From Dichloromethanomonas sp964477085 (lineage in GTDB: Bacteria > Bacillota > Desulfitobacteriia > Desulfitobacteriales > Syntrophobotulaceae), in NCBI GenBank assembly GCA_964477085.1, contig CAYZDF010000028.1:1-36582 (forward strand): a stretch of 36,582 nt of DNA, written 5' to 3'. Under the pieces are notes generated by a model, which saw only the letters and a list, made by a program, of their open reading frames with translations, made no database searches and was not told where the DNA came from. Every line of letters begins with the position of its first letter. Position 1 is the stretch's first letter. The position numbers and the translations under genes are program-made. This document shows positions 14,925 to 22,699 of the stretch, one piece after another.

Positions 14925-16250
14925 TTGAAGAAAAAAGCTGCAGTCATCAATCTGGGATGTCCCAAAAATCAGGTTGATAGTGAAGTTATAACAGGATTTC
15001 TTAGCCAACGTTTTAGTATTACCACTGAACCGACCGAAGCAAGTATTATCATCGTTAACACGTGTGGATTCATCGAAGATGCCAAAGCAGAATCCATAGA
15101 AGTTATTTGCGAAATGGCCGAATTGAAAAATGAAGGCTGTTGCGAAAAGTTATATGCTGCCGGATGTCTTGCTCAGCGCTACGGAAAACAACTATTAGAG
15201 GAGATCCCGGAACTGGATGGTGTCTTGGGGGATGGTGATCTGGATAAAATCTTATTATCCATTGATGATAATATTCAATCGAGGATTCACACCACTAAAG
15301 AAGTCCAGGATTTTATCTATTCTCATGACATGCCCCGGGTTATTACTGGACCAAAATATTCTGCTTATGTCAAGATTGCGGAAGGTTGTGATAACTGCTG
15401 CAGTTATTGTGCTATACCGAGAATTAAAGGAAGATACAGGAGCAGGACCATAGAATCGATTCTGGCAGAAGTAGTAAGGCTTACAGCTGAGGGTGTTAGA
15501 GAAGTTATTCTCGTTGCCCAGGATACGACACGTTATGGTATTGACCTATACGGTGTCTCACGTTTGCCCCAATTGCTGAAGGAACTCGTCAAGATTAATG
15601 ATATTGATTGGATCAGACTCATGTATTGTTACCCTGAGGCCCTGACTGATGAGTTAATACGAATTATCAGTAAAGAACCAAAAATTTGTAATTATATTGA
15701 TTTGCCTCTTCAGCATGCTGACAATGAGATCTTAAAAAAGATGAATCGAAGAAATACGGTGGAAGAAGCTGAGATCCTGATTAACAAACTGAGAACAGCG
15801 GTACCGGGTATTTTTATTCGGTCTACTTTTATTACCGGTTTCCCCGGAGAGAAAGAAGAGAATTTTAAGAATATGCTGCAGTTTATTGGCAGGATGAAAT
15901 TTGATCGTTTAGGTGTGTTTGCATATTCCCAGGAGGAGAATACGCTAGCTGCTAAGATGAAAGATCAAATTTCACTCGAAATTAGAGAGCAACGAAAGAA
16001 TGAAATAATGGCGTTGCAAGCTGAGGTGGCCAATGAAATTCAGCAAAAACGCGTGGGCCGGATTTTTAAAGTTATCCTGGAGGAAGAGTTATCCGATCGG
16101 AGCTGGGTAGGTAGGACTGAAGGCGATGCTCCTGAGATAGATGGTCAGATTTATCTTCAGGTGCCAAAGGAACAAAAACCTGGTGATATTATCGATGTTC
16201 GTATCCTGCAGACTGACAGCTATGATATGCAAGGGGAGGGTCTGGAGTGA
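14925..16250 (+). CDS. rimO: Ribosomal protein S12 methylthiotransferase RimO
   Basis: 441 residues. The N-terminal MTTase domain carries three cysteines for the auxiliary cluster (NLGCPKNQVDSE, VNTCGFIEDAKAES, AAGCLAQRYG). The radical SAM motif is C155-x3-C159-x2-C162 (EGCDNCCSYCAIPRIKGRYR); C158 is an extra cysteine inside it. A TRAM domain forms the last 60 residues. RimO adds a methylthio group to the conserved aspartate of ribosomal protein S12. I chose TTG 14925, preceded by GAGGTG, since the frame upstream to 14853 covers the promoter. It overlaps pgsA by four bases (GTGA). Confidence 0.94.
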   Translation: MKKKAAVINLGCPKNQVDSEVITGFLSQRFSITTEPTEASIIIVNTCGFIEDAKAESIEVICEMAELKNEGCCEKLYAAGCLAQRYGKQLLEEIPELDGVLGDGDLDKILLSIDDNIQSRIHTTKEVQDFIYSHDMPRVITGPKYSAYVKIAEGCDNCCSYCAIPRIKGRYRSRTIESILAEVVRLTAEGVREVILVAQDTTRYGIDLYGVSRLPQLLKELVKINDIDWIRLMYCYPEALTDELIRIISKEPKICNYIDLPLQHADNEILKKMNRRNTVEEAEILINKLRTAVPGIFIRSTFITGFPGEKEENFKNMLQFIGRMKFDRLGVFAYSQEENTLAAKMKDQISLEIREQRKNEIMALQAEVANEIQQKRVGRIFKVILEEELSDRSWVGRTEGDAPEIDGQIYLQVPKEQKPGDIIDVRILQTDSYDMQGEGLE

Positions 16251-16819
16251 ATCTGCCTAACATTTTAACTTTAATTCGAATTTTTATGATACCCATTTTT
16301 ATGGTTGTATTATTACTTAAGGTTCCAGGTGGTAAGACTTATTTTCCCTACCAGGATTATATAGCGGCTGCTATTTTCATCATTGCTGCAGCTACTGATG
16401 GTTTAGATGGCTATATTGCACGTAAGTTAAGGCAAGTCACCAACTTAGGTAAGTTTTTGGATCCTTTAGCTGATAAACTTTTGGTATCAGCAGCTCTGAT
16501 ATCATTGGTAGAACTAAAATTAGTTTCAGCGTGGATCGTATGGATTATTCTGGCCCGAGAATTTGCGGTCACGGGTATAAGAGCGATTGCAGCAGCCGAT
16601 GGAGTTGTTATCAGTGCCAGTAAGTTAGGAAAATTAAAGACGTTGACCCAAGTTATTGCTATTTCAGCTTTGATATTAAGGGATTGGCCTCTTTCTCTCC
16701 TGAACATATACGTGGGACAGCCAATGATGTATATTGCCTTAATCCTGACGATTATTTCCGGAGTGGATTATTTATTGAAATCGAGACATCTTTTCAGTTC
16801 TAAAATGCACAAAAAGTAG
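16247..16819 (+). CDS. pgsA: CDP-diacylglycerol-glycerol-3-phosphate 3-phosphatidyltransferase
   Basis: 190 residues with several membrane helices. The CDP-alcohol phosphatidyltransferase motif is complete: D51, D54-G55, A58-R59, G68, D72 and D76 (TDGLDGYIARK, then LGKFLDPLADK). It makes phosphatidylglycerol phosphate, the committed step of acidic phospholipid synthesis. GTG 16247 overlaps the rimO stop by four bases, so the two are translationally coupled. Confidence 0.94.
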   Translation: MNLPNILTLIRIFMIPIFMVVLLLKVPGGKTYFPYQDYIAAAIFIIAAATDGLDGYIARKLRQVTNLGKFLDPLADKLLVSAALISLVELKLVSAWIVWIILAREFAVTGIRAIAAADGVVISASKLGKLKTLTQVIAISALILRDWPLSLLNIYVGQPMMYIALILTIISGVDYLLKSRHLFSSKMHKK

Positions 16820-16891
16820 TTGAAATGAACAACAACAGATGAAATCATGTCTGATAACCGGACGATATAGAAACCGGTCTATATAAACTAG

Positions 16892-16925
16892 AGAGTTTTT
16901 CTTCTTGGGAAAACTCTTTTTCTTT
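16892..16925 (+). terminator. Intrinsic terminator after pgsA
   Basis: Stem AGAGTTTT/AAAACTCT (16892-16899 with 16910-16917), a 10-base loop, then TTTTTCTTT. It ends the rimO-pgsA transcript; cinA begins 140 bases later. Confidence 0.75.
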
Positions 16926-17064
16926 GATACCCTGGATATTGCATCTTGGTATTTAGAGCACTGATGGATTTCAAATTCAGAATACCAGTTAATGATGATC
17001 ACGCGGATAAGGTTTTACGAAGAGTGAAATAATGATGGAGAATGACTTTTGTGGAGGGATGAAG

Positions 17065-18309
17065 ATGCGAGCCGAAATAATATCGACAGGGACAGAACTT
17101 TTGCTTGGAAAGACGTTAAATACCAGTGCCTTCTATCTGACGGGGCAACTATCGGGATTAGGATTAGAAGTCGACTATCATACAACCGTCGGAGATAATA
17201 GAGAGAGACTGTTAGCTGCAGTTCGTCAAGCTCTGGGTCGTTCTGAGATGGTATTTCTGACAGGTGGACTTGGTCCGACTGCAGACGATTTGACCAAGGA
17301 GGTCATTTCCTTTGTTCTGGGCTTAAACATTGATTTCAACAAAGAGAGTATGGATTCTATTAAACAGTTTTATCACCATAAGAAGAGTCTGCCGCCTGGA
17401 TCTTTGAAACAAGCCTATTTTCCTCAAGGGTCCATCGTTCTTCCCAATGATTATGGTACGGCACCTGGTGCGATCGTGGAGAAAGACGGGAAATATTGTG
17501 TGATCCTCCCTGGACCTCCATCTGAAATGAAACCGATGTTTGAGCAATATGCTTTGCCTGAGGTTCAGCGTATTGTAAGCCATAATGATGAGCGGCTCCA
17601 TGTCCGGGTACTTAAAGTATTTGGGTTGGGAGAATCTGAATTAGAGCAGAAACTGCAGGATCTGATGAATCAAACATCACCATTTCTCACCTTGCTGGAT
17701 AAACATACTTACATGGATTTAAGGGTATGCGTCAGAGATGGGGATCAAGAACAAGCCCAGCATATCCTAAGCCAAACAGAGGTAATTATCAGGGAACGCC
17801 TAGGTGATCAAATATTTGGTGTCGATGAAGAAACTCATTCTCAAATAGTAGGCAACCATCTGCGCCAGAAAGGGCTAACTCTGGCTACGGCAGAATCATG
17901 CAGTGGAGGACTTTTAGGAGGCAGGATTACAGCGGAAGCTGGAAGTTCGGATTACTATTTAGGTGGCGTGGTGAGTTATGCTAATTTAGCCAAGGAAAAG
18001 ATGATAGGAGTTAAAAGTGAAAGTTTGATCCAGCACGGAGCAGTTAGTCAAGAAGTAGCTGTTGAGATGGCAGAAGGTGTACGGAAAAATATAGGAGCAG
18101 ATTTGGGACTTTCTACGACTGGCATTGCTGGTCCGGGAGGGGGTACAGAGGAGAAACCTGTCGGTTTAGTGTATATCGCATTAGCTCATCCAGGTGGAGT
18201 CATAGTTGAAAAAAAGCAATTTTCAGGGAATAGGGAATCGATCCGCAATATGACCGTGGAAACAGCCCTAAATATATTAAGGTTATATCTAATAGGGAAT
18301 AAGGAATAG
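17065..18309 (+). CDS. cinA: CinA: competence/damage-inducible protein, nicotinamide-nucleotide amidase
   Basis: 414 residues in two domains. The N-terminal MoCF/COG1058 domain (about 1-170) has AEIISTGTELLLG and TGGLGPTADDLT, and hydrolyses ADP-ribose-type pyrophosphates in characterised members. The C-terminal CinA domain (about 255-414) has TAESCSGGLLGGRIT and TTGIAGPGGGTEEKPVGLVY and deamidates nicotinamide mononucleotide for NAD recycling. I chose ATG 17065, 6 bases after GGAGGG; two earlier in-frame ATGs lack such a site. It lies upstream of recA, the arrangement seen in many Bacillota. Confidence 0.94.
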   Translation: MRAEIISTGTELLLGKTLNTSAFYLTGQLSGLGLEVDYHTTVGDNRERLLAAVRQALGRSEMVFLTGGLGPTADDLTKEVISFVLGLNIDFNKESMDSIKQFYHHKKSLPPGSLKQAYFPQGSIVLPNDYGTAPGAIVEKDGKYCVILPGPPSEMKPMFEQYALPEVQRIVSHNDERLHVRVLKVFGLGESELEQKLQDLMNQTSPFLTLLDKHTYMDLRVCVRDGDQEQAQHILSQTEVIIRERLGDQIFGVDEETHSQIVGNHLRQKGLTLATAESCSGGLLGGRITAEAGSSDYYLGGVVSYANLAKEKMIGVKSESLIQHGAVSQEVAVEMAEGVRKNIGADLGLSTTGIAGPGGGTEEKPVGLVYIALAHPGGVIVEKKQFSGNRESIRNMTVETALNILRLYLIGNKE

Positions 18310-18339
18310 ATAAATTTCAATTTTTTTACAAAAGTTACA

Positions 18340-18369
18340 TTGACAATTGGTTAATAATACAAGTATAAT
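18340..18369 (+). promoter_or_regulatory. SigA-type promoter of recA
   Basis: Perfect TTGACA (18340-18345) and perfect TATAAT (18364-18369) with an 18-base spacer, 47 bases before the recA start codon. Confidence 0.85.
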
Positions 18370-18375
18370 AGAAAC

Positions 18376-18389
18376 CGAACATATGTTTT
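18376..18389 (+). promoter_or_regulatory. LexA (SOS) operator at recA
   Basis: CGAACATATGTTTT fits the Bacillus/Clostridium LexA consensus CGAAC-N4-GTTCG in the first ten positions (CGAACATATGTT). It lies 6 bases downstream of the -10 element, where LexA would block transcription start. No comparable box was seen at cinA, rny or ftsK. Confidence 0.8.
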
Positions 18390-18416
18390 GCTTAGAGTAA
18401 GAGGAGGCTGAAAGAG

Positions 18417-19469
18417 TTGGCTGCTCCAGATAAATTAAAAGCATTAGATATTGCTTTAAGCCAGATTGAAAAGCAATTTGGTAAAGGTGCCATTATGAAG
18501 TTAGGCGAAGCTTCATCAAGGCTGTCAGTGGAGACTATCTCCACCGGTTCCTTAGCATTGGATCTGGCATTAGGTGTTGGTGGTGTACCCAGAGGACGAG
18601 TGATCGAGGTATACGGACCGGAGTCTTCCGGTAAAACAACAGTTGCCCTGCACATTATTGCCGAAGCACAAAAAACAGGAGGAGTTGCGGCCTTTATCGA
18701 TGCTGAACATGCCTTAGATCCGATATATGCCCGTGCTTTAGGAGTCAATGTCGATGATTTATTAGTCTCTCAACCCGATACAGGAGAGCAGGCTCTGGAG
18801 ATTTGTGAAGCCTTGGTTCGAAGTGGGGCGATTGACGTTATCGTAGTGGACTCGGTGGCAGCACTTGTGCCACGGGCGGAGATCGAAGGAGAAATGGGCG
18901 ATTCCCATGTTGGTCTTCATGCTCGACTCATGTCCCAAGCGTTACGTAAATTGACTGGGGCCATCAGCAAAAGCCGTACTTGTGTTATTTTTATCAACCA
19001 AATACGAGAAAAAGTGGGCGTAATGTTCGGTAACCCAGAGACAACTACTGGAGGAAGAGCATTAAAGTTTTACTCTTCAATTCGGATGGAAGTTAAAAAG
19101 CAAGATGTTATCAAGCAGGGACAAGATGTTATCGGAAATCGGACTAGGGTTAAGATCGTCAAGAACAAAGTAGCTCCTCCTTTCAATTTTGCTGATTTTG
19201 ATTTGGTTTACGGTGAAGGGATATCTAAAGAGGGAAGTATCATCGATATGGGAGCTGAAACTGGTGTTCTCGTTAAGTCCGGTGCATGGTACTCCTATAA
19301 CGGCGAACGTCTGGGCCAAGGAAGGGAAAATGTTAAAGATTTTCTCCGGCAACACTCCGATATTGCTGCTGAAATTGAGAGCAAAGTGAGAGAGTTAGTA
19401 CTTACATCAATTAAGGATAGAAACAGATTAACAGAGGATATGAAAAGTCCAGTTGATCATGACGAATAG
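18417..19469 (+). CDS. recA: Recombinase RecA
   Basis: 350 residues, full length. Walker A is GPESSGKT at residues 67-74; Walker B region is VIVVDSVAALVP; loop L2 region is FINQIREKVGVMFGNPETTTGGRALKFY. It forms the filament on single-stranded DNA for recombination and triggers LexA self-cleavage. The start is TTG 18417, 9 bases after GAGGAGG. It has a strong promoter overlapped by a LexA box. recX overlaps its 3' end. Confidence 0.97.
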   Translation: MAAPDKLKALDIALSQIEKQFGKGAIMKLGEASSRLSVETISTGSLALDLALGVGGVPRGRVIEVYGPESSGKTTVALHIIAEAQKTGGVAAFIDAEHALDPIYARALGVNVDDLLVSQPDTGEQALEICEALVRSGAIDVIVVDSVAALVPRAEIEGEMGDSHVGLHARLMSQALRKLTGAISKSRTCVIFINQIREKVGVMFGNPETTTGGRALKFYSSIRMEVKKQDVIKQGQDVIGNRTRVKIVKNKVAPPFNFADFDLVYGEGISKEGSIIDMGAETGVLVKSGAWYSYNGERLGQGRENVKDFLRQHSDIAAEIESKVRELVLTSIKDRNRLTEDMKSPVDHDE

Positions 19470-19980
19470 TGTTAATACCAATAAATCGGCTATGCATATG
19501 GCTTTAACCTACCTTAGTCGCGGGCAGATGTCTGTCGCTCAGCTTAGAAAGCGTTTACAGAATAAAGGTTATACCTGTGAGGAGATTGAAGACACTGTTA
19601 ATAAGCTTTGTGAATGGAAATATGTTGATGACTATCAATATACTTTAGCCTATATCAAAAGCAAAAGAGACAAGTATTCGAAAAGAAGGACTATGGTTAA
19701 ACTACTGAAAGTAGGAGTTCCAAAGGAAATAGCCGTAGTTCTTCTCGATGGATTCTATGAAGATGATCTGGAGGAACAAAATTGCCTAAGGTTGGCACGG
19801 AAAATCTGGGACGAAGAATGCATAAAGTACGAGAAAAAGCGAAAGGACAAACCTCAGTATCAAAATATCACCCTCGAGATACTCGTTAAGAAAAAAGTCG
19901 GTGATAAGCTGTTGATGCGTGGATTCCCGCTAAGTACAGTCAATAATGTACTAAATAATGTAATGGAGAATGACAATTAA
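19453..19980 (+). CDS. recX: Recombination regulator RecX
   Basis: About 175 residues, rich in Lys, with three-helix repeats typical of RecX (ALTYLSRGQMSVAQLRKRL, GYTCEEIEDTVNKLCEWKYV, DDYQYTLAYIKSKRDKYSKR). RecX trims or blocks RecA filaments. It overlaps the end of recA; the start could be TTG 19453 or ATG 19459, and neither has a clear ribosome site, so translation is probably coupled to recA. The middle and C-terminal parts are divergent but keep the RecX pattern. Confidence 0.88.
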   Translation: MIMTNSVNTNKSAMHMALTYLSRGQMSVAQLRKRLQNKGYTCEEIEDTVNKLCEWKYVDDYQYTLAYIKSKRDKYSKRRTMVKLLKVGVPKEIAVVLLDGFYEDDLEEQNCLRLARKIWDEECIKYEKKRKDKPQYQNITLEILVKKKVGDKLLMRGFPLSTVNNVLNNVMENDN

Positions 19981-20001
19981 AGGCTAATATCACTGGTGAG
20001 C

Positions 20002-20030
20002 TTGACATTATTTACACATTTCATTAAACT
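20002..20030 (+). promoter_or_regulatory. SigA-type promoter upstream of rny
   Basis: TTGACA (20002-20007), 17-base spacer, TAAACT (20025-20030). It would give rny a leader of about 215 bases that contains a terminator-like hairpin. Confidence 0.6.
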
Positions 20031-20087
20031 AGTAATGATTGGACTTGTTCCTAGTTAATATTAACCTTTAATGGTTTTCTCTTATAT

Positions 20088-20203
20088 AAACTGGCAACTG
20101 AACAGCGGTGTCGCGCACTATGGCATTAGTGTAGCAATTTTTAAGAGGAAAATTGTGTCAATAAGGTTATTGTTAAACAGAACTGGTCTGACCAGTTTTT
20201 TTG
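20088..20203 (+). promoter_or_regulatory. Candidate attenuator leader of rny
   Basis: A symmetrical AACTGGTC-T-GACCAGTT (20181-20197) runs directly into TTTTTTG, giving an intrinsic terminator about 50 bases before the rny start. An upstream AAACTGG (20088-20094) is complementary to CCAGTTT (20192-20198), the 3' arm of that terminator, so an alternative antiterminator pairing is possible. As DNA, the same 17-bp palindrome also resembles FadR-type GntR operators (TGGTC-N-GACCA). I do not recognise a known riboswitch class. Confidence 0.45.
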
Positions 20204-20253
20204 CTTTAAGTGCAAATTAATATTGAAAACAATCATTTAAGGAGGTGAACTAT

Positions 20254-21801
20254 GTGGAATCATCAACTTTATTCGCAATCATTATTGTTTTAGTTGGATT
20301 AGCGATTGGAAGCTTGGTTGGTTGGTTAATCCGTAAAACAGTAGCTGAGAAAACAATTGGATCAGCTGAAATAGAGGCTAATAGACTGATACAAAATGCA
20401 GAGACAGAAGCTGAAGCCAAGAAGAGAGAAGCAATCGTAGCGGCAAAAGAAGAAGTAATGCAGATCCGTAATGATATGGAAAAAGAGACGCGGGAGAGGC
20501 GTAATGAACTTCAGCGTCTGGAACGGCGTTATCTTCAAAAAGAAGAGACCCTGGAAAGAAAGATCGAGACTCTTGAGCGTAAAGAGGAGAATCTACAGCG
20601 CAAAGAAGCCGATGTTGAGAAACAAAAAAATGAATTAAATGAATTGATGGTAAAACAAATGGCAGAGTTAGAACGACTTTCTGGTTTAACACCGGAGGAG
20701 GCCAAACAACTCCTGCTAAAAAGTATTGAAGAAGAGGTACGTTACGAGTCCGCAATCATGATTAAGGAAATTGAGACCCGAACCAAAGAAGAGGCTGAAA
20801 AACGGGCCAAAGATATTATTTCACTTGCTATTCATCGTTGTGCAGCAGACCATGTTGCTGAAAGTACAGTTTCAGTTGTCGCCTTGCCTAACGATGAAAT
20901 GAAAGGGCGAATAATTGGCAGAGAAGGCCGAAATATCAGAGCGTTGGAAACTTTGACGGGCATTGACCTTATTATTGATGATACACCTGAAGCGGTGATA
21001 TTATCAGGTTTTGATCCTATCAGGCGAGAGGTCGCCAGAGTTGCGCTGGAGAAGCTTATTCTGGATGGCCGGATCCACCCTGCAAGAATTGAAGAGATGG
21101 TAGAGAAAGCTCAGAAAGAAGTGGAACAGAAGATCCGTGAAGAAGGTGAACAGGCTACCTTCGAAACAGGAGTACATGGTCTGCATCCGGAATTGATCAA
21201 GCTTCTCGGACGTCTCCGTTTCAGAACCAGCTACGGACAGAATGTATTGAAACATTCCATCGAGGTCTCTCATCTGGCTGGACTCATGGCAGCAGAGCTG
21301 GGAGTTGACGTTCAGACAGCGAAAAGAGCCGGACTTCTTCATGATATTGGCAAAGCTGTTGATCATGATACAGAAGGTACCCATGTTGAGATCGGAGTGG
21401 ATATCTGTAAACGGTACAAGGAATCCTGGGACGTTATTCATGCTATCGAGGCTCATCACGGAGACACTGAACCCAAAACTATTGTTGCTGTTCTTGTTGC
21501 GGCAGCGGATGCTGTATCAGCAGCCCGACCTGGAGCACGCAGAGAGACTTTGGAAACATACATTAAACGTCTGCAAAAACTTGAAGAGATCGCAGAAACT
21601 TTTGAAGGTGTCGAGAAATCCTATGCTATTCAAGCGGGTAGAGAAATACGTATTATCGTCAATCCTGACCGAATTGATGATGTCCTGGCCCCAAGAGTTG
21701 CACATGATATCTCTAAGAGAATTGAAGAAGAACTTGAGTATCCCGGACAGATTAAAGTCGTTGTCATCAGGGAGACACGAGCAGTGGACTACGCTAAATA
21801 A
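20254..21801 (+). CDS. rny: Ribonuclease Y
   Basis: 515 residues, normal for RNase Y. An N-terminal membrane helix (LFAIIIVLVGLAIGSLVGWL) is followed by a long coiled coil (about 30-170, rich in Glu/Lys/Arg), a KH domain with GRIIGREGRNIRALE, and an HD domain with HD at LLHDIGKAVDHD and EAHHGD. It is the main membrane-bound endonuclease that starts mRNA decay in Gram-positives. I chose GTG 20254, 6 bases after GGAGGTG; the frame is open to GTG 20245, which overlaps that ribosome site. Confidence 0.96.
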   Translation: MESSTLFAIIIVLVGLAIGSLVGWLIRKTVAEKTIGSAEIEANRLIQNAETEAEAKKREAIVAAKEEVMQIRNDMEKETRERRNELQRLERRYLQKEETLERKIETLERKEENLQRKEADVEKQKNELNELMVKQMAELERLSGLTPEEAKQLLLKSIEEEVRYESAIMIKEIETRTKEEAEKRAKDIISLAIHRCAADHVAESTVSVVALPNDEMKGRIIGREGRNIRALETLTGIDLIIDDTPEAVILSGFDPIRREVARVALEKLILDGRIHPARIEEMVEKAQKEVEQKIREEGEQATFETGVHGLHPELIKLLGRLRFRTSYGQNVLKHSIEVSHLAGLMAAELGVDVQTAKRAGLLHDIGKAVDHDTEGTHVEIGVDICKRYKESWDVIHAIEAHHGDTEPKTIVAVLVAAADAVSAARPGARRETLETYIKRLQKLEEIAETFEGVEKSYAIQAGREIRIIVNPDRIDDVLAPRVAHDISKRIEEELEYPGQIKVVVIRETRAVDYAK

Positions 21802-21837
21802 AATGTTTGTTACAAAGGAAACATTGACGTATTAATG

Positions 21838-21875
21838 GTAAAAGCGGGTATTACAAATACCCGCTTTTACTATTA
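21838..21875 (+). terminator. Intrinsic terminator after rny
   Basis: A perfect 15-bp stem (21838-21852 with 21856-21870) with loop ACA; the 3' arm contains CTTTTAC and is followed by TATTAT. It separates rny from the 22027 gene. Confidence 0.8.
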
Positions 21876-22026
21876 TGGTCTTGAATAGTATGTTTTATGT
21901 AGCTAAGCTATCGGTAATAGGTTATTATTACTAACGCTATTTTGAAGGACTTTGGTTATTAATGAAGAATTACTATTATTTGAATGTCTAGAATATAATA
22001 TCTTGTTTTAGGAAAGGATTAATAAG

Positions 22027-22539
22027 ATGGCCGCATTAGATGTAACCAATATGGACTCTAACTATCTGAATTATAGTACAGGGTTACTCGTATCTATATT
22101 ACTTAGATACCCCGAAGTTGGAACCATTAGTTGCTCTCGGGAAAAACAAGCATTAGTTTTAAAGTTTATTGTCAAAAAAGAATGTGATTTTGAATCATTA
22201 CAAGAAAAGCTTACCCAAGCACTTGAAATGTTTCACAAGATCGAGGCCCGTACAATGCAACTATTCAGCATAGAAATACATGAACAGGAGTTAGACCTAC
22301 TGGTCATTACAAGAGATTTGCGCAGTATCACTCAGAATGAAATGAACCTCATTATAGAGATCATAAAGACAGAACTCGGAAAACAGCTTATTACCGAGGA
22401 ACATACGCTTTATGAGGATGAGATCGTTTTTCAGGAAGAAGTCATTAACCATATGTTAACAGCAATCCGTACCAATGGTACCGAAAATAATATTACTGCT
22501 GTACGCGAAGATGGCAGAGTTCTTGTGTTCAATGGTTAA
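22027..22539 (+). CDS. Unrecognised 170-residue protein between rny and ymdB
   Basis: I do not recognise a family. The protein is soluble, acidic, without signal peptide, membrane helix or cysteine-rich motif. The first 70 residues look like an alpha/beta domain (STGLLVSILLRYPEVGTISC, KQALVLKFIVKK), then a mixed helical part and a C-terminal strand VREDGRVLVFNG. The start ATG 22027 follows AAAGGA. Intact reading frame and normal codon use argue that it is a real gene. It stands between rny and ymdB, two genes that are adjacent in many Bacillota together with spoVS, so a role linked to RNA turnover or development is possible but unproven. Confidence 0.8.
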   Translation: MAALDVTNMDSNYLNYSTGLLVSILLRYPEVGTISCSREKQALVLKFIVKKECDFESLQEKLTQALEMFHKIEARTMQLFSIEIHEQELDLLVITRDLRSITQNEMNLIIEIIKTELGKQLITEEHTLYEDEIVFQEEVINHMLTAIRTNGTENNITAVREDGRVLVFNG

Positions 22540-22582
22540 TCTGCCCTGAAAATAGCTCTTAAGGTGCCTTTAGAGGCATAGG

Positions 22583-22617
22583 GGGTCTAATAAATGATTA
22601 AACATTTTATAAGACCC
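22583..22617 (+). promoter_or_regulatory. Imperfect hairpin upstream of ymdB
   Basis: GGGTCT (22583-22588) pairs with AGACCC (22612-22617), extended by AT pairs with one bulge. There is no uridine tail, so it is unlikely to be a strong terminator; a smaller stem TGCCT/AGGCA lies just before it (22565-22578). Confidence 0.35.
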
Positions 22618-22683
22618 ATAAATTCTAAGATTTAGTGATTTAATGATCCATGCATTGTCTTTAACAGGACAAAGCTACTTTAA

Positions 22684-22696
22684 AGGAGATTCTCCT
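22684..22696 (+). promoter_or_regulatory. Ribosome site of ymdB inside a small hairpin
   Basis: AGGAG (22684-22688), the Shine-Dalgarno of ymdB, is complementary to CTCCT (22692-22696) across a 3-base loop. The start ATG is at 22700. The 5-bp stem is short, but folding would hide the ribosome site. Confidence 0.4.
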
Positions 22697-22699
22697 GTT

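Noticed and set aside
16870..16890. Small inverted repeat ATATAG/CTATAT after pgsA
   Set aside because: Only 6 bp, AT-rich and next to a better terminator, so probably chance.
21004..21835. Long frames on both strands over the 3' half of rny
   Set aside because: They are shadows of the conserved KH/HD coding region, with no ribosome sites and no recognisable protein features.
22643..22699. N-terminal extension of ymdB
   Set aside because: ATG 22643 has no ribosome site, and the family begins with the strand IGDIVGKPGR right after ATG 22700.
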